In this document: positions 34,543 through 43,469 of the stretch, in pieces
Position numbering within the stretch: the stretch's first letter is position 1
Layout: every line of letters begins with the position of its first letter
Assembly (NCBI GenBank): GCA_027491485.1
Contig: JAOZGR010000001.1
Span: forward strand, 372,001-436,000
From: Thermoproteota archaeon
Lineage (GTDB): Archaea; Korarchaeota; Korarchaeia; Korarchaeales; Korarchaeaceae
Direction of reading: 5' to 3'
DNA: 64,000 bases
Translations under genes and position numbers: made by a program
Notes under the pieces: model-generated
What the model was told of the DNA's origin: nothing
The model's input: only the letters and a program-made list of their open reading frames with translations
Database searches by the model: none

Positions 34543-36111
34543 ATGTTCCTAATATTAGATGCTCTGGCTTCCGGCAAGGGAAGGAGACTCTCGTCCTTAG
34601 ACGTTATTGGCGTCGGTCCTAGAGTCATAGCTGGTATCCTAGAGTCATTCGGGATCGATTATAAGATTTTGAGGATTGAGGAGCTCCTATCGAGGAAAAG
34701 GCATCCAAGTGACTTTGATGTCATGCTTGTAAGTGCCATGTCAATGGATGAAAAGGCAGTAAGCAAGGCGTCAAGGATGTTCGGTGGGATAAAAATCTTG
34801 GGAGGACCAATAACTGCGGACTTATCTGTAGTCGGCCGGTTAGGGTTTCATTTAGGAGTATGGGGAGAAGGTGAGCTTTCCTTCAGTCTCTTACTTGATA
34901 AGGGACTGAAAGATTTTTCTTTGCCCAGCCCTAAGGACCTCAAGGGTGTTCCTAACCTTGTCTTCCCGAATGGCGCCCACACTACACTAACATATCTTAG
35001 AAAGGAAGACTTCCTGCGATTCTCGCCATCAATTAAAGCAGTTACGTTTTACAGGAAGGTCCCCCATTATAGGAGTGCCAGAGTCTACGTTGAGGTTGTT
35101 AGAGGTTGCTCGAACTATAATCGCCCCAAAATCGATGCATCTCAAGACATATGCGCTATTTGCAATGCTTGCTACGAGTTTAACTTAAAGAAAAGGCTTA
35201 CATGCCCCCAAGGTATCCCTCCAGGATGCGGATACTGCTCCATACCCTATCTTTACGGTCCACCCAAATCTAGAAGATGTGATGATATACTAAGAGAGAT
35301 AGACGGCCTCGCCAGTCTCGGAGTCAAGAGAATCGTGTTAAGTGGAGCCGACTTTCTGGAGTACTGCCGAGAGGATTTAGTTAACGGTCCCCTAACTCAT
35401 CCCTTTAACCCTGGACCGAACTTAGAAGCAATAGAGGATCTCCTTTCTGCTGTAAAGTCATTATTAGATGAACATAATATATTCTTGGAGATAGAAAATG
35501 TCAAGCCATGTTTGGTAGATAAAGAAGTGGCATTTCTCCTTGGTAAATATCTAAGAGGTTCCCCAGTACATATAGGTGTAGAAACGGGGAACAAGAGGCA
35601 TGCTGAATTAATAGGAAGGCCTTGCAGCCCAGACGAATCAGTAAGAGCCATTAAGCTCCTTAAAGAAGCCGGTCTCAGACCTTACGCTTATTTCATCCAT
35701 AGTCTCCCTGGACAGAATAGGACTGTCGTAAGAGATACCATAAGAACCATGAGAAGGGTATTTGATCTTGGGGCCGAGAAAATAACGGTCTATAAATTTA
35801 GGTCATTGCCTGGAACTGCATTTGAGAGAAATAGTGCTAAGGTAGATAAATACTCGCGAATGATAGCAGAGGTAGCTATAGGGCTTAACCTTAGGAGGAA
35901 GAAAGAGCTCGTCGGTAAAGTAATCTCTGCGGTAGTAGCTCCCCCCATTAGGAGAGGAGTCTATGCATACCCGCTGGGCGGCGGACCAGTCATTAGGATC
36001 CGAACCAAGAAGAAGTTAGAGTCTGGTAGTTTGATTAAGGTGAAGGTAGCAAGGGTGATCTATGATAGGTTAGTTGAGGGGATCTTAGTGGAGGGATCTG
36101 AGTCTAGTTAG
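34543..36111 (+). CDS. Radical SAM protein with B12-binding-like N-terminus and TRAM-like end
   Basis: A 522-residue iron-sulfur protein resembling archaeal COG1031-type radical SAM enzymes. The N-terminal 160 residues look like a B12-binding Rossmann domain (IKILGGPITADLSVVGRLGFHLGVWGEGE). The cluster region has seven cysteines, at residues 189, 204, 207, 210, 221, 229 and 232; the radical SAM site is probably C221-x7-C229-x2-C232, with CxxCxxC at 204-210 perhaps holding an extra cluster. A barrel with GVETGNKRHAELIGRPCSPDESVRAI follows, then a basic TRAM-like end. The substrate is unknown; RNA modification is plausible. ATG 34543 is 19 bp from the divergent kinase gene. Confidence 0.75.
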   Translation: MFLILDALASGKGRRLSSLDVIGVGPRVIAGILESFGIDYKILRIEELLSRKRHPSDFDVMLVSAMSMDEKAVSKASRMFGGIKILGGPITADLSVVGRLGFHLGVWGEGELSFSLLLDKGLKDFSLPSPKDLKGVPNLVFPNGAHTTLTYLRKEDFLRFSPSIKAVTFYRKVPHYRSARVYVEVVRGCSNYNRPKIDASQDICAICNACYEFNLKKRLTCPQGIPPGCGYCSIPYLYGPPKSRRCDDILREIDGLASLGVKRIVLSGADFLEYCREDLVNGPLTHPFNPGPNLEAIEDLLSAVKSLLDEHNIFLEIENVKPCLVDKEVAFLLGKYLRGSPVHIGVETGNKRHAELIGRPCSPDESVRAIKLLKEAGLRPYAYFIHSLPGQNRTVVRDTIRTMRRVFDLGAEKITVYKFRSLPGTAFERNSAKVDKYSRMIAEVAIGLNLRRKKELVGKVISAVVAPPIRRGVYAYPLGGGPVIRIRTKKKLESGSLIKVKVARVIYDRLVEGILVEGSESS

Positions 36112-36112
36112 C

Positions 36113-36189
36113 TGGTGGGGCCGCCGGGATTTGAACCCGGGACCACCAGCGCCCCAGGCTGGCATCCTACCTAGCTAGACCACGGCCCC
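36113..36189 (-). tRNA. tRNA-Pro(GGG)
   Basis: On the minus strand the acceptor GGGGCCG pairs with CGGCCCC, then discriminator A and an encoded CCA. The anticodon stem CCAGC/GCTGG encloses CTGGGGC, giving anticodon GGG. The T arm is CCGGG-TTCAAAT-CCCGG. A TATA-like CGTTTAAAAATG lies about 26 bp upstream. The CCA end is 1 bp from the stop of the convergent radical SAM gene. Confidence 0.95.
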
Positions 36190-36250
36190 CACTAGAATCA
36201 TATGTCCTTCATTTTTAAACGATTACTCGCTAGAGATTGAGAATAAGAAT

Positions 36251-37048
36251 ATGACAGAGTCGCTACTATCTACGTTGACAGGTATAATTGCTATAGTAGC
36301 CGTGGGCTCTGCCGGCTACATGTATAAATCCATTGATGAAACTGGCTTACTAGCAGGAGTTGCTGTTGGCTCAGTGTTCGTGACGATCGGAGGCCTACCT
36401 GCTACAGTAATGCTAATTACGTTTTTCCTAATTGGTTCGGCCTTCACCAAGTATAAATACAGCTTGAAAGAAGAATTAGGCGCTGCCGAGTTGAAAGGTG
36501 GTGCTAGAAATTGGAGAAATGTACTTGCAAATCTCTTCTTTCCCATGATAATGCTCATAATGTTCTCCTTCTGCTCATTACCAGGAGCTAAGATAGCGTT
36601 CTTATCATCTCTATCTGGGGCTCTCTCTGATACATTAGGAAGCGAGATAGGCGTTTTGAGTCAGAAGCCTCCTAGAATGATAATAGGTTTTAAGAAAGTT
36701 CCCCCGGGCACATCCGGCGCTGTATCATTTATCGGAACATTAGCAAGCCTGCTAGGCTCCATAGTTATACCTATTGAGGCCTATGTTTTTTCTCTAATAG
36801 ATAGATCCTCGCTCCTTATTGTAGTAGTACTTAGCTTCTTATGCAGTACTCTTGATAGCGTCTTAGGAGCAACTATTCAAGCTAGATATAGGTGCGAGAC
36901 ATGTGGAGCTATTACGGAAAACTTGCATCACTGTAACGGACGCGCTAAACTTATTGAGGGACTTCCCTTCATCGATAATCATGCCGTTAACTTAATCTCT
37001 ACGGGAGTTATATCCGTAGTAGCTTTGATACTCGGTGATGTCATTTGA
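36251..37048 (+). CDS. DUF92/TMEM19-family membrane protein (possible polyprenyl-phosphate kinase)
   Basis: A 265-residue protein with about six hydrophobic segments. The DUF92 signature GGARNWRNVLANLFFP and the SGALSDTLGSEIGVLS and PPGTSGAVSFIGTLASLLGS blocks are clear. Plant VTE6, a phytyl-phosphate kinase, belongs to this family, so an isoprenoid phosphate kinase role is possible here. A CETCGAITENLHHC segment near residue 215 could bind zinc. The start ATG 36251 has no obvious Shine-Dalgarno. It overlaps the GT2 gene (TTGA), suggesting joint work in lipid-linked sugar metabolism. Confidence 0.8.
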   Translation: MTESLLSTLTGIIAIVAVGSAGYMYKSIDETGLLAGVAVGSVFVTIGGLPATVMLITFFLIGSAFTKYKYSLKEELGAAELKGGARNWRNVLANLFFPMIMLIMFSFCSLPGAKIAFLSSLSGALSDTLGSEIGVLSQKPPRMIIGFKKVPPGTSGAVSFIGTLASLLGSIVIPIEAYVFSLIDRSSLLIVVVLSFLCSTLDSVLGATIQARYRCETCGAITENLHHCNGRAKLIEGLPFIDNHAVNLISTGVISVVALILGDVI

Positions 37049-37767
37049 AGGTATCTGTTGTTATCCCGACATACAACGAGATAGCTTATATTGGGAGATG
37101 CATAGAGGCACTTAGAAGGGTGGGCGTTAACGAGGTAATAGTAATAGACGGTGCTAGTGAAGATGGTACTGTTGATGTGGCTAGGAAAGCTGCTGATGTA
37201 GTATTAAGCTCTAAAGAGTATGATTCGCCATCAAGAGCAAGGAATGCTGGATTAAGAGTAGCTGAAGGGGAGATAGTTGCATTCATAGACGCTGATACCG
37301 TCGTCTCAACAACATGGTTGGAGGGCCTCCTTGATGCTTTTAAAGATCCTAATGTCGTCGGGGCATCTGGGCCAGCGCTTCCATTAGAGGGTAACTCGGG
37401 TCTAATAGTCCCATATATTCTCTCATACGATTTGCTTGTTAGGGCTACTCTAGCCCTAGGAAGGCCTCAATTTCTCGGCTTCAACTCGGCGTATAGGAAG
37501 GAAGTTTTAGAGGAGATTGGAGGTTTTAGGGAAGATGTGGTAGTTTCTGAGGACGCATTACTTTCTATGATGGCTTATAAGATTGGTCACCTCGTTTTCA
37601 CTCCTAAGATGTTAGTCTACACCTCATCGAGAAGGGTGAGGGTTAGGGGATTAGTAGAATCCATTTTCTATTTGCTGTACAATGGTCTATCTGTACTAAT
37701 ATTTGAGAAGCCCATCAAGGTCTACCCTAAGGTTTCATGTCTAGTTAAATTTACTATTTCCTCATGA
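37045..37767 (+). CDS. GT2-family glycosyltransferase
   Basis: A 240-residue GT-A enzyme. It starts VSVVIPTYNEIAYIGRCIEAL, has the donor-binding VIDGASEDGTVDVARKAADV and the metal DxD in VAFIDADTVVS, and then GFNSAYRKEVLEEIGGFREDVVVSEDALLSM, which includes the base-bearing ED. A hydrophobic stretch near residues 214-228 may touch the membrane. It probably adds sugar to a lipid carrier or glycan. It begins at TTG 37045 overlapping the DUF92 stop, and its last 46 bp overlap convergent pcc1. Confidence 0.87.
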   Translation: MKVSVVIPTYNEIAYIGRCIEALRRVGVNEVIVIDGASEDGTVDVARKAADVVLSSKEYDSPSRARNAGLRVAEGEIVAFIDADTVVSTTWLEGLLDAFKDPNVVGASGPALPLEGNSGLIVPYILSYDLLVRATLALGRPQFLGFNSAYRKEVLEEIGGFREDVVVSEDALLSMMAYKIGHLVFTPKMLVYTSSRRVRVRGLVESIFYLLYNGLSVLIFEKPIKVYPKVSCLVKFTISS

Positions 37768-37964
37768 AGTTGGATCAGTCTAAGTATGCTATTTGCTAAG
37801 GCCCTAGCTCGTGAGGGCCTTAGACTGCCTATCTTTATCACTAACTTACATCCATGAAGCTCTAACTCGACCCCACTATAATCAGGTTTGAGAGAAAGAT
37901 AAAGCTTCTCAGCTTCTTTCTCGTTTTCTAACTCTATCTCTATACTCATTGATACCTTCAGCAA
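37722..37964 (-). CDS. pcc1: KEOPS complex subunit Pcc1
   Basis: An 80-residue Pcc1, the dimerising subunit of KEOPS, which makes the t6A base of ANN-decoding tRNAs. SMSIEIELENEKEAEKLYLSLKPD and GSLRPSRARALANSILRLIQLHEEI give the family's beta-beta-alpha-beta-alpha pattern. TTG 37964 keeps the whole first strand; ATG 37949 is a shorter alternative. It is the last gene of the exosome superoperon, overlapping the Brix gene. Confidence 0.85.
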   Translation of the reverse strand: MLKVSMSIEIELENEKEAEKLYLSLKPDYSGVELELHGCKLVIKIGSLRPSRARALANSILRLIQLHEEIVNLTRHETLG

Positions 37965-38511
37965 GTTCCCTAAACCCCCTTATCTTCATTCTAGGTCCTA
38001 ACTCCATTAGAGGTTTTATTCTATAGAAGGAGGATAGTATTAGCCCTTCATAAGGCGATAAATGGATAGATACATCATATTCAGGATATAGTACCTTAAG
38101 GTCGCCCAACTCCTGAACAAAGAATGGTTCGCTCTCCCCAAAGGACTCAACCATTAGTTGAGCAATATGAGAGAGATCTGGGGAGGAGTAGGAAATACAT
38201 AATGATTTCGAACTTGGCGCCCTCTTATTAGTCAGTTCCCTTCTTAAAGAGACTCCCTGAAGGAATATTATTGAAATAGGCTTTATCCCAGAAGGAGAGG
38301 CTTCATAAAAAGAGATAGATGAGGGGTTCCCTTTGGAGGTACCGACTATCATTATTCTCTTCAAGCCAAGTTCTAATGCCAGCTGGTTAACATCTTCTAA
38401 GGACATCTTTCCCCTATTTCTCCTTACTGCATTTGGGATGACATGAAAAAGATCTCTGACGAAAGAACGTGTCCTTCGGGAGGGCCTCCTAGTCGTAGTT
38501 ATTAGTATCAA
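37909..38511 (-). CDS. Brix-domain ribosome biogenesis protein
   Basis: A 200-residue single-Brix-domain protein, homologue of the Imp4/Rpf family that acts in rRNA processing. It opens ILITTTRRPSRRTRSFVRDLFHVIPNAVRRNRGKMSLEDV, the sigma-70-like Imp4 motif region, and includes IMIVGTSKGNPSSISFYE. In archaeal exosome superoperons Brix lies between L37Ae and Pcc1, exactly as here. It overlaps the L37Ae stop as ATGA. Confidence 0.9.
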   Translation of the reverse strand: MILITTTRRPSRRTRSFVRDLFHVIPNAVRRNRGKMSLEDVNQLALELGLKRIMIVGTSKGNPSSISFYEASPSGIKPISIIFLQGVSLRRELTNKRAPSSKSLCISYSSPDLSHIAQLMVESFGESEPFFVQELGDLKVLYPEYDVSIHLSPYEGLILSSFYRIKPLMELGPRMKIRGFRELAEGINEYRDRVRKRERS

Positions 38512-38756
38512 GAGGTCTCCCTTGAGAATTCAGCACTCCTAGCTACTGCAGTGAATGGTTCCCAAGCTCCACCTGTGAACACCTTACCGCACTTCTTACA
38601 TTCCCAAACGCCAAGTCTTACTCTCCTAACAGCTACAGCACCACAATAGGGGCATTTATAGGTCCTCTTAGCTTTTTGGAGGATATACTCAACCCTTCTT
38701 CTAATCTTTAATCCATAGCGGGGTGTCCTGAGCTTAGCCCTAGGCGCGCCTGTCAT
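38508..38756 (-). CDS. rpl37ae: 50S ribosomal protein L37Ae
   Basis: An 82-residue zinc-finger ribosomal protein (eL43) beside the 5.8S-like region of the large subunit. TPRYGLKIRRRVEYILQKAKRTYKCPYCG and VWECKKCGKVFTGGAW hold the four cysteines. It starts at ATG 38756, 1 bp after the Rrp42 stop, and overlaps the Brix gene. Confidence 0.95.
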   Translation of the reverse strand: MTGAPRAKLRTPRYGLKIRRRVEYILQKAKRTYKCPYCGAVAVRRVRLGVWECKKCGKVFTGGAWEPFTAVARSAEFSRETS

Positions 38757-38757
38757 C

Positions 38758-39567
38758 TCAGATAACCTCCTTTATCATCTCAGCTACTTCAGGCCACTTA
38801 TCACGGGCTATCCCGGCAGCATTTATAATCTCTTCCATGGTGAAATGTCCATGCTTCTTCTGGATTGAGCATACCCTTCTATCCTTATCTATGGCCAGAG
38901 TAATGGAGGCTTCAGCAACGTTCTCCTCCTCGAGAATGGGATCAAGGAGAAGCTTCCCATTTATCTTCACAAAGGTAAAGTTTATTGGCATATCTCTAAG
39001 ATCTACCTTCCATTTTTCCTCCTTAACTTCTATCTCACCGTCTTCCTTTAGTATAACTTTCGGGACTTCCGTTCTCCCTAGAGCAATTAGACTAGCGATA
39101 GTAAGAGCGTCTTCCAGGTTACCATCATGATCTAAAACGTACATATCAAGGAACAGCATGTAGACGAGCTTTCCTTCCTCTATCACTAGGGAGGATAGTC
39201 CTATTGCATCAGCACTTCTTATAGCCCTATCAACCACTCTAGCAATCTCTATCGCATTCTCATTAGGAGGACCTGGCTCGAATGTTGGAGAAGCAACCGG
39301 GAGTAATTCTGTGTTGGAGACTAGTACCCCTTTGTCAGGCGTGTCGGGGAAGGGTTCTCCGATATCGGCTTTTACGCCAACCAAGACCTGAGTTTTACCG
39401 AGTTTGATCCAAGCTTCCCCTTCTGCCTTTGTGAAGGTACCATTAAGCACTTCTATTGGTCTCATCTCATCGAATCCTCTGCTATCTATCCTTTGGTCAT
39501 TAGCAACTAGGTCCTCTATGTATTCTCTTAATAGCTTATGAGTCAGCATCTCGGAGTTAAACATCAT
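38758..39567 (-). CDS. rrp42: Exosome subunit Rrp42
   Basis: A 269-residue RNase PH-fold subunit of the archaeal exosome. Rrp42 is catalytically inactive but pairs with Rrp41 in the hexameric ring and shapes the active site. RIDSRGFDEMRPIEVLNGTFTKAEGEAWIKLGKTQVLVGVKADIGEP is the standard Rrp42 opening, and LDMYVLDHDGNLEDALTIASLIAL is a second block. ATG 39567 overlaps the Rrp41 stop (ATGA); a second ATG follows directly. Confidence 0.95.
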   Translation of the reverse strand: MMFNSEMLTHKLLREYIEDLVANDQRIDSRGFDEMRPIEVLNGTFTKAEGEAWIKLGKTQVLVGVKADIGEPFPDTPDKGVLVSNTELLPVASPTFEPGPPNENAIEIARVVDRAIRSADAIGLSSLVIEEGKLVYMLFLDMYVLDHDGNLEDALTIASLIALGRTEVPKVILKEDGEIEVKEEKWKVDLRDMPINFTFVKINGKLLLDPILEEENVAEASITLAIDKDRRVCSIQKKHGHFTMEEIINAAGIARDKWPEVAEMIKEVI

Positions 39568-40325
39568 ACCTCACCCTGCTCGAATACAGATCGCTCTACT
39601 ATCAAATATGGCCTCTTGAGGGCCTCTTTTTGCATCTCATAGAGGAATCTTATGCATCTTCTGCCCATCTCCAACGCCTCCTTAAATTGCTCATCGGTCA
39701 TAGGTCCATCAGTTTGTAGGAGTGTAATCTTTTCCGACTCCATGAGCATGGCCATTGGCATATCTGCATCTCCCCACATATCCTCATCGTGGTTAGGATC
39801 GCATATTATGAAGTTTTCCACTCTGCCTACTGCACAAGCCGCCACTAAACCCCTCATCGCTATCCCAGCGTTTGCCAACGCTAAAGAGGCAGCATTGACT
39901 CCTGCAACCCTAGTGCCGGCATCAGACCTTAGAACTTCCACGAATATATCGATAACAGAACCAGGGTAGTTCTCGACGAATATAGCTGGTTTAATAGCTT
40001 CTCTTATTACTTTGGATAGCTCTACACTTCTCCTATCCGGTCCGGGTCTCTTTCTTTCGGGTGTGGAGAAGGGGGCCATGTTGTATCTAGTCCTTATTAA
40101 AGCCTTATCCGGAAGGGCAAGATGTTTGGGGTGGACTTCCCTAGGACCAAATACAGCAGTCAGTATTCTATTGCCCCCCCACTCAATGAAGGCAGATCCA
40201 TCTGCCTTGTCTAGTATACCTACAGTCATTCGAATAGGTCTTATTTCATGAGGCAATCTGCCATCTGTCCTAACACCATCTTCAGTAATTAGGACATCAG
40301 GTTTCTTCTCAACATATAAAGGCAT
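39564..40325 (-). CDS. rrp41: Exosome catalytic subunit Rrp41
   Basis: A 253-residue phosphorolytic 3'-5' exoribonuclease. GVRTDGRLPHEIRPIRMTVGILDKADGSAFIEWGGNRILTAVFGPREVHPKH and TRYNMAPFSTPERKRPGPDRRSVELSKVIREAI are the Rrp41 signatures, including the RNA-binding Arg residues. The catalytic Asp region is DPNHDEDMWGDADMPMAML. It forms the active sites with Rrp42 and can also add tails to RNA. The ATG at 40325 is preceded by AGGAGGTGA. Confidence 0.96.
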   Translation of the reverse strand: MPLYVEKKPDVLITEDGVRTDGRLPHEIRPIRMTVGILDKADGSAFIEWGGNRILTAVFGPREVHPKHLALPDKALIRTRYNMAPFSTPERKRPGPDRRSVELSKVIREAIKPAIFVENYPGSVIDIFVEVLRSDAGTRVAGVNAASLALANAGIAMRGLVAACAVGRVENFIICDPNHDEDMWGDADMPMAMLMESEKITLLQTDGPMTDEQFKEALEMGRRCIRFLYEMQKEALKRPYLIVERSVFEQGEV

Positions 40326-40341
40326 CTAAATCACCTCCTAA

Positions 40342-41034
40342 TCAGTCAGATAGCTCCTCTGAGAGGAATGAGGATATCCTATCGCTTAGTCCAGAGACGT
40401 GAGACTCCGTCTCTATCTTCCTTAATGCCTTCTTTAAGGCAAGTAGCTCCTTTAATGAGGGTGATCTCACCCATATTCTACCATTATTACCTACGATTAT
40501 TTCACTCTTCGTCTTCTCCCTTAAAATGGAGAGCATAGACTGCCTCTTTCCTATGACTCTTGGAACCTTCGCCGGCTCTACTTCCAGTATAAATCCTCCT
40601 TCAAGCTTTCCTAGCCCCTCCATATCTATCGTGAGTAAGAGAGATGAGGAACCATCAAACGTCTTTACCTTAGCCAGTATGACATCACCGAGATGTAGGT
40701 CGTACTTGCTCATGTCTACTCTCTCTACAGCCCTACCGCGAGGAATAGGAATTGCCCCTTGGTAAGGAGATCTTATGTCCACGATTATTGTTGATCCACT
40801 TATCTTAGAGATTATCCCTATTACGATATCTCCCTCCTTAGGTATATATACCCCTGATAATGGGACTACAGATATCGTGTTGTCCTTTATGTCAGCTAAT
40901 CCCAGCTTTTTAGCTCTTAATACACCTGAATTATCGACATATACGTCCTTACCCGGCTTGAATTTGCCCTTAGCTAGGGCCTGGCCGGGTACTACAACCT
41001 CCCTATTCTTAACTAACAACGTTCCTTCACTCAA
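40342..41034 (-). CDS. rrp4: Exosome RNA-binding subunit Rrp4
   Basis: A cap subunit of about 230 residues. It has an N-terminal domain ([26 protein letters not shown]), an S1 domain ([34 protein letters not shown]) and a C-terminal KH-type domain ([30 protein letters not shown]), the standard Rrp4 order. It guides RNA into the exosome ring. The start is uncertain: TTG 41034, which overlaps the SBDS stop, is preferred; TTG 41019 and TTG 41061 are alternatives. Confidence 0.93.
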   Translation of the reverse strand: MSEGTLLVKNREVVVPGQALAKGKFKPGKDVYVDNSGVLRAKKLGLADIKDNTISVVPLSGVYIPKEGDIVIGIISKISGSTIIVDIRSPYQGAIPIPRGRAVERVDMSKYDLHLGDVILAKVKTFDGSSSLLLTIDMEGLGKLEGGFILEVEPAKVPRVIGKRQSMLSILREKTKSEIIVGNNGRIWVRSPSLKELLALKKALRKIETESHVSGLSDRISSFLSEELSD

Positions 41035-41704
41035 CCTTAACTTGGCCTCCCATCTCCCCAATCCTTTCTAGTACCAGCATCTGTGCTCCAACCGGTATCT
41101 CAACTTTGAATGTAACACTTGAACCATCCTCTGACCATTGCTCGAATAGAATGGTACCCTGTCCTGCTAATAGCGACCTAGCTTTTGCCCATGCTGAGGG
41201 AGGGACGGTAACAACTATCCTCACTTGCCCACTCTTTAGTGGAAGTATCTTCCTTAACTGCTCTACTACATCTTTTACCTGCTGCTCAGGCTCTTTCATT
41301 GGATCAACCTTTACCTTGGCCTCCTTCATAGCCTTCTGGATTCTAGATATGGAATGTGGTAAGTTTGTCTGTGGGTCCACATAGTTCCTATGTATGTAGT
41401 TTACTATCCACCTGAATTTCTCCTCCTGGAGTTTCTTTCTATACTCTGCGGTTAGTTGAATATCTCCTTCCTTGAGTATTATTTCGGTGATTTTGTATAT
41501 ATCCGTAGTTCCAAAGGCCTTTTTTAGGTCTGCAGAGGATGCTTTCAGTGACTTCCTGGTATCGGTAAATATGTTCTCTACGGCGAGAATTTCTCTGACA
41601 TCTACCGGTTTACCCTCCCTGAACTTGTAAGCCTTCTCAGGATAGACATATATCTCAAACCTCTTACCTCCTCTATTAATCCTTGCTATGACTGGCTCAG
41701 CCAA
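41027..41704 (-). CDS. sdo1: Ribosome maturation protein SBDS homologue
   Basis: A 225-residue SBDS protein, which helps release the anti-association factor eIF6 from the 60S/50S subunit. [53 protein letters not shown] and the C-terminal ferredoxin-like domain are all present. It starts at TTG 41704, 7 bp after the PsmA stop. It is a standard member of the archaeal exosome superoperon. Confidence 0.95.
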   Translation of the reverse strand: MAEPVIARINRGGKRFEIYVYPEKAYKFREGKPVDVREILAVENIFTDTRKSLKASSADLKKAFGTTDIYKITEIILKEGDIQLTAEYRKKLQEEKFRWIVNYIHRNYVDPQTNLPHSISRIQKAMKEAKVKVDPMKEPEQQVKDVVEQLRKILPLKSGQVRIVVTVPPSAWAKARSLLAGQGTILFEQWSEDGSSVTFKVEIPVGAQMLVLERIGEMGGQVKVE

Positions 41705-41711
41705 TCCCTAA

Positions 41712-42422
41712 TCACCCCTTCGCCTTCTCCAAGTAGTTGGCTATCTCCTCCTTGCTAAGTCTTCGGAATTTCTTAGTCTCCTTATCTATCACAGCAATCT
41801 CTAAGAAGTCTTCCTTTATCTCCCCTTCCTCAGCAGGTAATATTGCCTTTATAGCGTATACTAGACACTCCTCCAGACTCATATCCTCTTTATAGGTCTG
41901 TTTAAGGATCTCATTAACTTTATCAGAATTCTTTCCGACAGCAAAGGCCGCGTAATTATAGAAAGCACCTCCCGGGTGTGTCACATACAGCTCAGGCTCC
42001 TCATCTATTCCTCCAAAGATCATCATTACCCCAAAAGGCCTTAAGCCAGCGTATTGTGTAAACTGCTGTTTATGGACTGCCACCTTCTTGGCTAGGTTCT
42101 TCACCGTGATAGGTTCTCCATAAATTAGCCTATTGTATTGAGCCTCTATTCGACTCTTCTCGATTAATACGAGCCCATCTCCCACAAGCCCAGCAGCTAT
42201 AGCCCCTATATGATTATCTATCTGGTATATCTTCTCGGGAGGGGTAGCTAGAGGAGATATATACTTCCTTACAGCTAAAAGTACCACACCATCCTTACAT
42301 CTGACCCCTAAGGCAAGAGGTGTCCTTTTAGTTGCGGAAAGGGCGTATTCTACCTGAAGAAGCCTACCATCTGGACTGAAGACGGTAATTGCCCTATCAT
42401 ATCCAGTTACCTGAGGAAACAT
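41712..42422 (-). CDS. psmA: Proteasome alpha subunit
   Basis: A 236-residue 20S alpha subunit forming the gated outer rings. The N-terminal gate GYDRAITVFSPDGRLLQVEYALSA is exact. It contains GVRCKDGVVLLAVRKYISPL, IGAIAAGLVGDGLVLIEKSRIEAQ and PFGVMMIFGGIDEEPELYVTHPGGAF. It starts at ATG 42422 behind GGGGTGAAC. The 73-bp gap upstream, with a CTCTATATG element, may hold an internal promoter. The beta subunit at 10.8 kb lies far from it. Confidence 0.96.
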   Translation of the reverse strand: MFPQVTGYDRAITVFSPDGRLLQVEYALSATKRTPLALGVRCKDGVVLLAVRKYISPLATPPEKIYQIDNHIGAIAAGLVGDGLVLIEKSRIEAQYNRLIYGEPITVKNLAKKVAVHKQQFTQYAGLRPFGVMMIFGGIDEEPELYVTHPGGAFYNYAAFAVGKNSDKVNEILKQTYKEDMSLEECLVYAIKAILPAEEGEIKEDFLEIAVIDKETKKFRRLSKEEIANYLEKAKG

Positions 42423-42495
42423 TTGTTCACCCCATTGCGTTGATCAGGCATTGAAATGTCCTAGGACATATAGAGTTTTCCTTTTTGATGTAAGT

Positions 42496-42834
42496 TTAGT
42501 CCCCGTTAATAGGAGATGTGTCCTCTTTAAATAAAGACTTCGCCTTCCTCAGATTCCCCGAAATGCCCCTAACGTCTATAGCAGCTTTTCTTTCATAATG
42601 AACCACTAAGAGTGCGCTGAGTATGGCATGGATAGATTTTTCTGTAGTCCTTAGTACGAGTTTGCCGCCCCCCAGATCAATTACATTGAACCTGTATGTT
42701 GAAAGGCCCTTCATTCCAGATAATTCCTTTATAGCCCTTCTCAAGAGAGCGCCCAGTCTTTCTTGGTTTCCCTCTACAACGAGAGAAATATACCTCTTCC
42801 TATCCTTAAGATCTATCGGTATCTTAAATCTCAT
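42496..42834 (-). CDS. rnp2: RNase P protein component 2 (Pop5)
   Basis: A 112-residue Pop5 homologue, one of the archaeal RNase P proteins that support the catalytic RNA in 5' trimming of pre-tRNA. RYISLVVEGNQERLGALLRRAIKELSGMKGLSTYRFNVIDLGGGKLVLRTTEKSIHAILSALLVV follows the family's RRM-like pattern. ATG 42834 overlaps the Rpp30 stop (ATGA), so the two partner proteins are co-translated. Confidence 0.9.
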   Translation of the reverse strand: MRFKIPIDLKDRKRYISLVVEGNQERLGALLRRAIKELSGMKGLSTYRFNVIDLGGGKLVLRTTEKSIHAILSALLVVHYERKAAIDVRGISGNLRKAKSLFKEDTSPINGD

Positions 42835-43469
42835 GATCTGCCCACTCCTTTGATCTTAGCAATCCTCTCAGAACTTAACATGTATATGGGAAAGTCTTTT
42901 AGTGAAAGCTTTGCCTGATAACGAGTCATTCCTAAAAAGAATTCCCCAAAAGATACCAGTAACCTCGGTGGAACTATTTCGTATGGAGATGTAGCAAATG
43001 AAGCAATTACAGGATATATCCCTGTTTTCAAGGCTATTTTAACTTCTAATTCGATGTTACGGAGTATCTGAGGATGATCCCTCATATTCGAGATTATCCT
43101 TTTGACAGGAATTAACAGCGCTCCCTCATTTCTCTTGAGTTGTTTTGCACAGACATAGTCGAATTTTGGCTTCCTAGAATTATATGACACTATAACTCCA
43201 TCTACTAGCTTGCTCATCGTAGCTTTCCTAGTCTCACTTAGATCCTCTGTAGTAGCTATGATGAGGTCAACTTTATTCCGAGCCCTCCTGCCCTTCGTCG
43301 TTAGATCATCTAGTCGTAGGGTATAGACCCAAAATAGTTCTTTATCCCATATAATCTGTGTAATGTCCTCCGTGACTATGCCAATTTTGCGATAACCCAT
43401 AGAAAGTGCCTTTCTTACCATTGGCTCTATTAAGTCAGGATTCTTGGGATTTATGATATCTACGTACAC
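42831..43469 (-). CDS. rnp3: RNase P protein component 3 (Rpp30)
   Basis: A 212-residue TIM-barrel RNase P subunit that binds Pop5. KIGIVTEDITQIIW, DLIIATTEDLSETRKATMSKLVDGVIVSYNSRKPKFDYVCAKQLKRNEGALLIPVKRI and PPRLLVSFGEFFLGM match the Rpp30 pattern. It starts at GTG 43469, overlapping the COG1325 gene by 10 bp. Confidence 0.9.
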   Translation of the reverse strand: MYVDIINPKNPDLIEPMVRKALSMGYRKIGIVTEDITQIIWDKELFWVYTLRLDDLTTKGRRARNKVDLIIATTEDLSETRKATMSKLVDGVIVSYNSRKPKFDYVCAKQLKRNEGALLIPVKRIISNMRDHPQILRNIELEVKIALKTGIYPVIASFATSPYEIVPPRLLVSFGEFFLGMTRYQAKLSLKDFPIYMLSSERIAKIKGVGRS

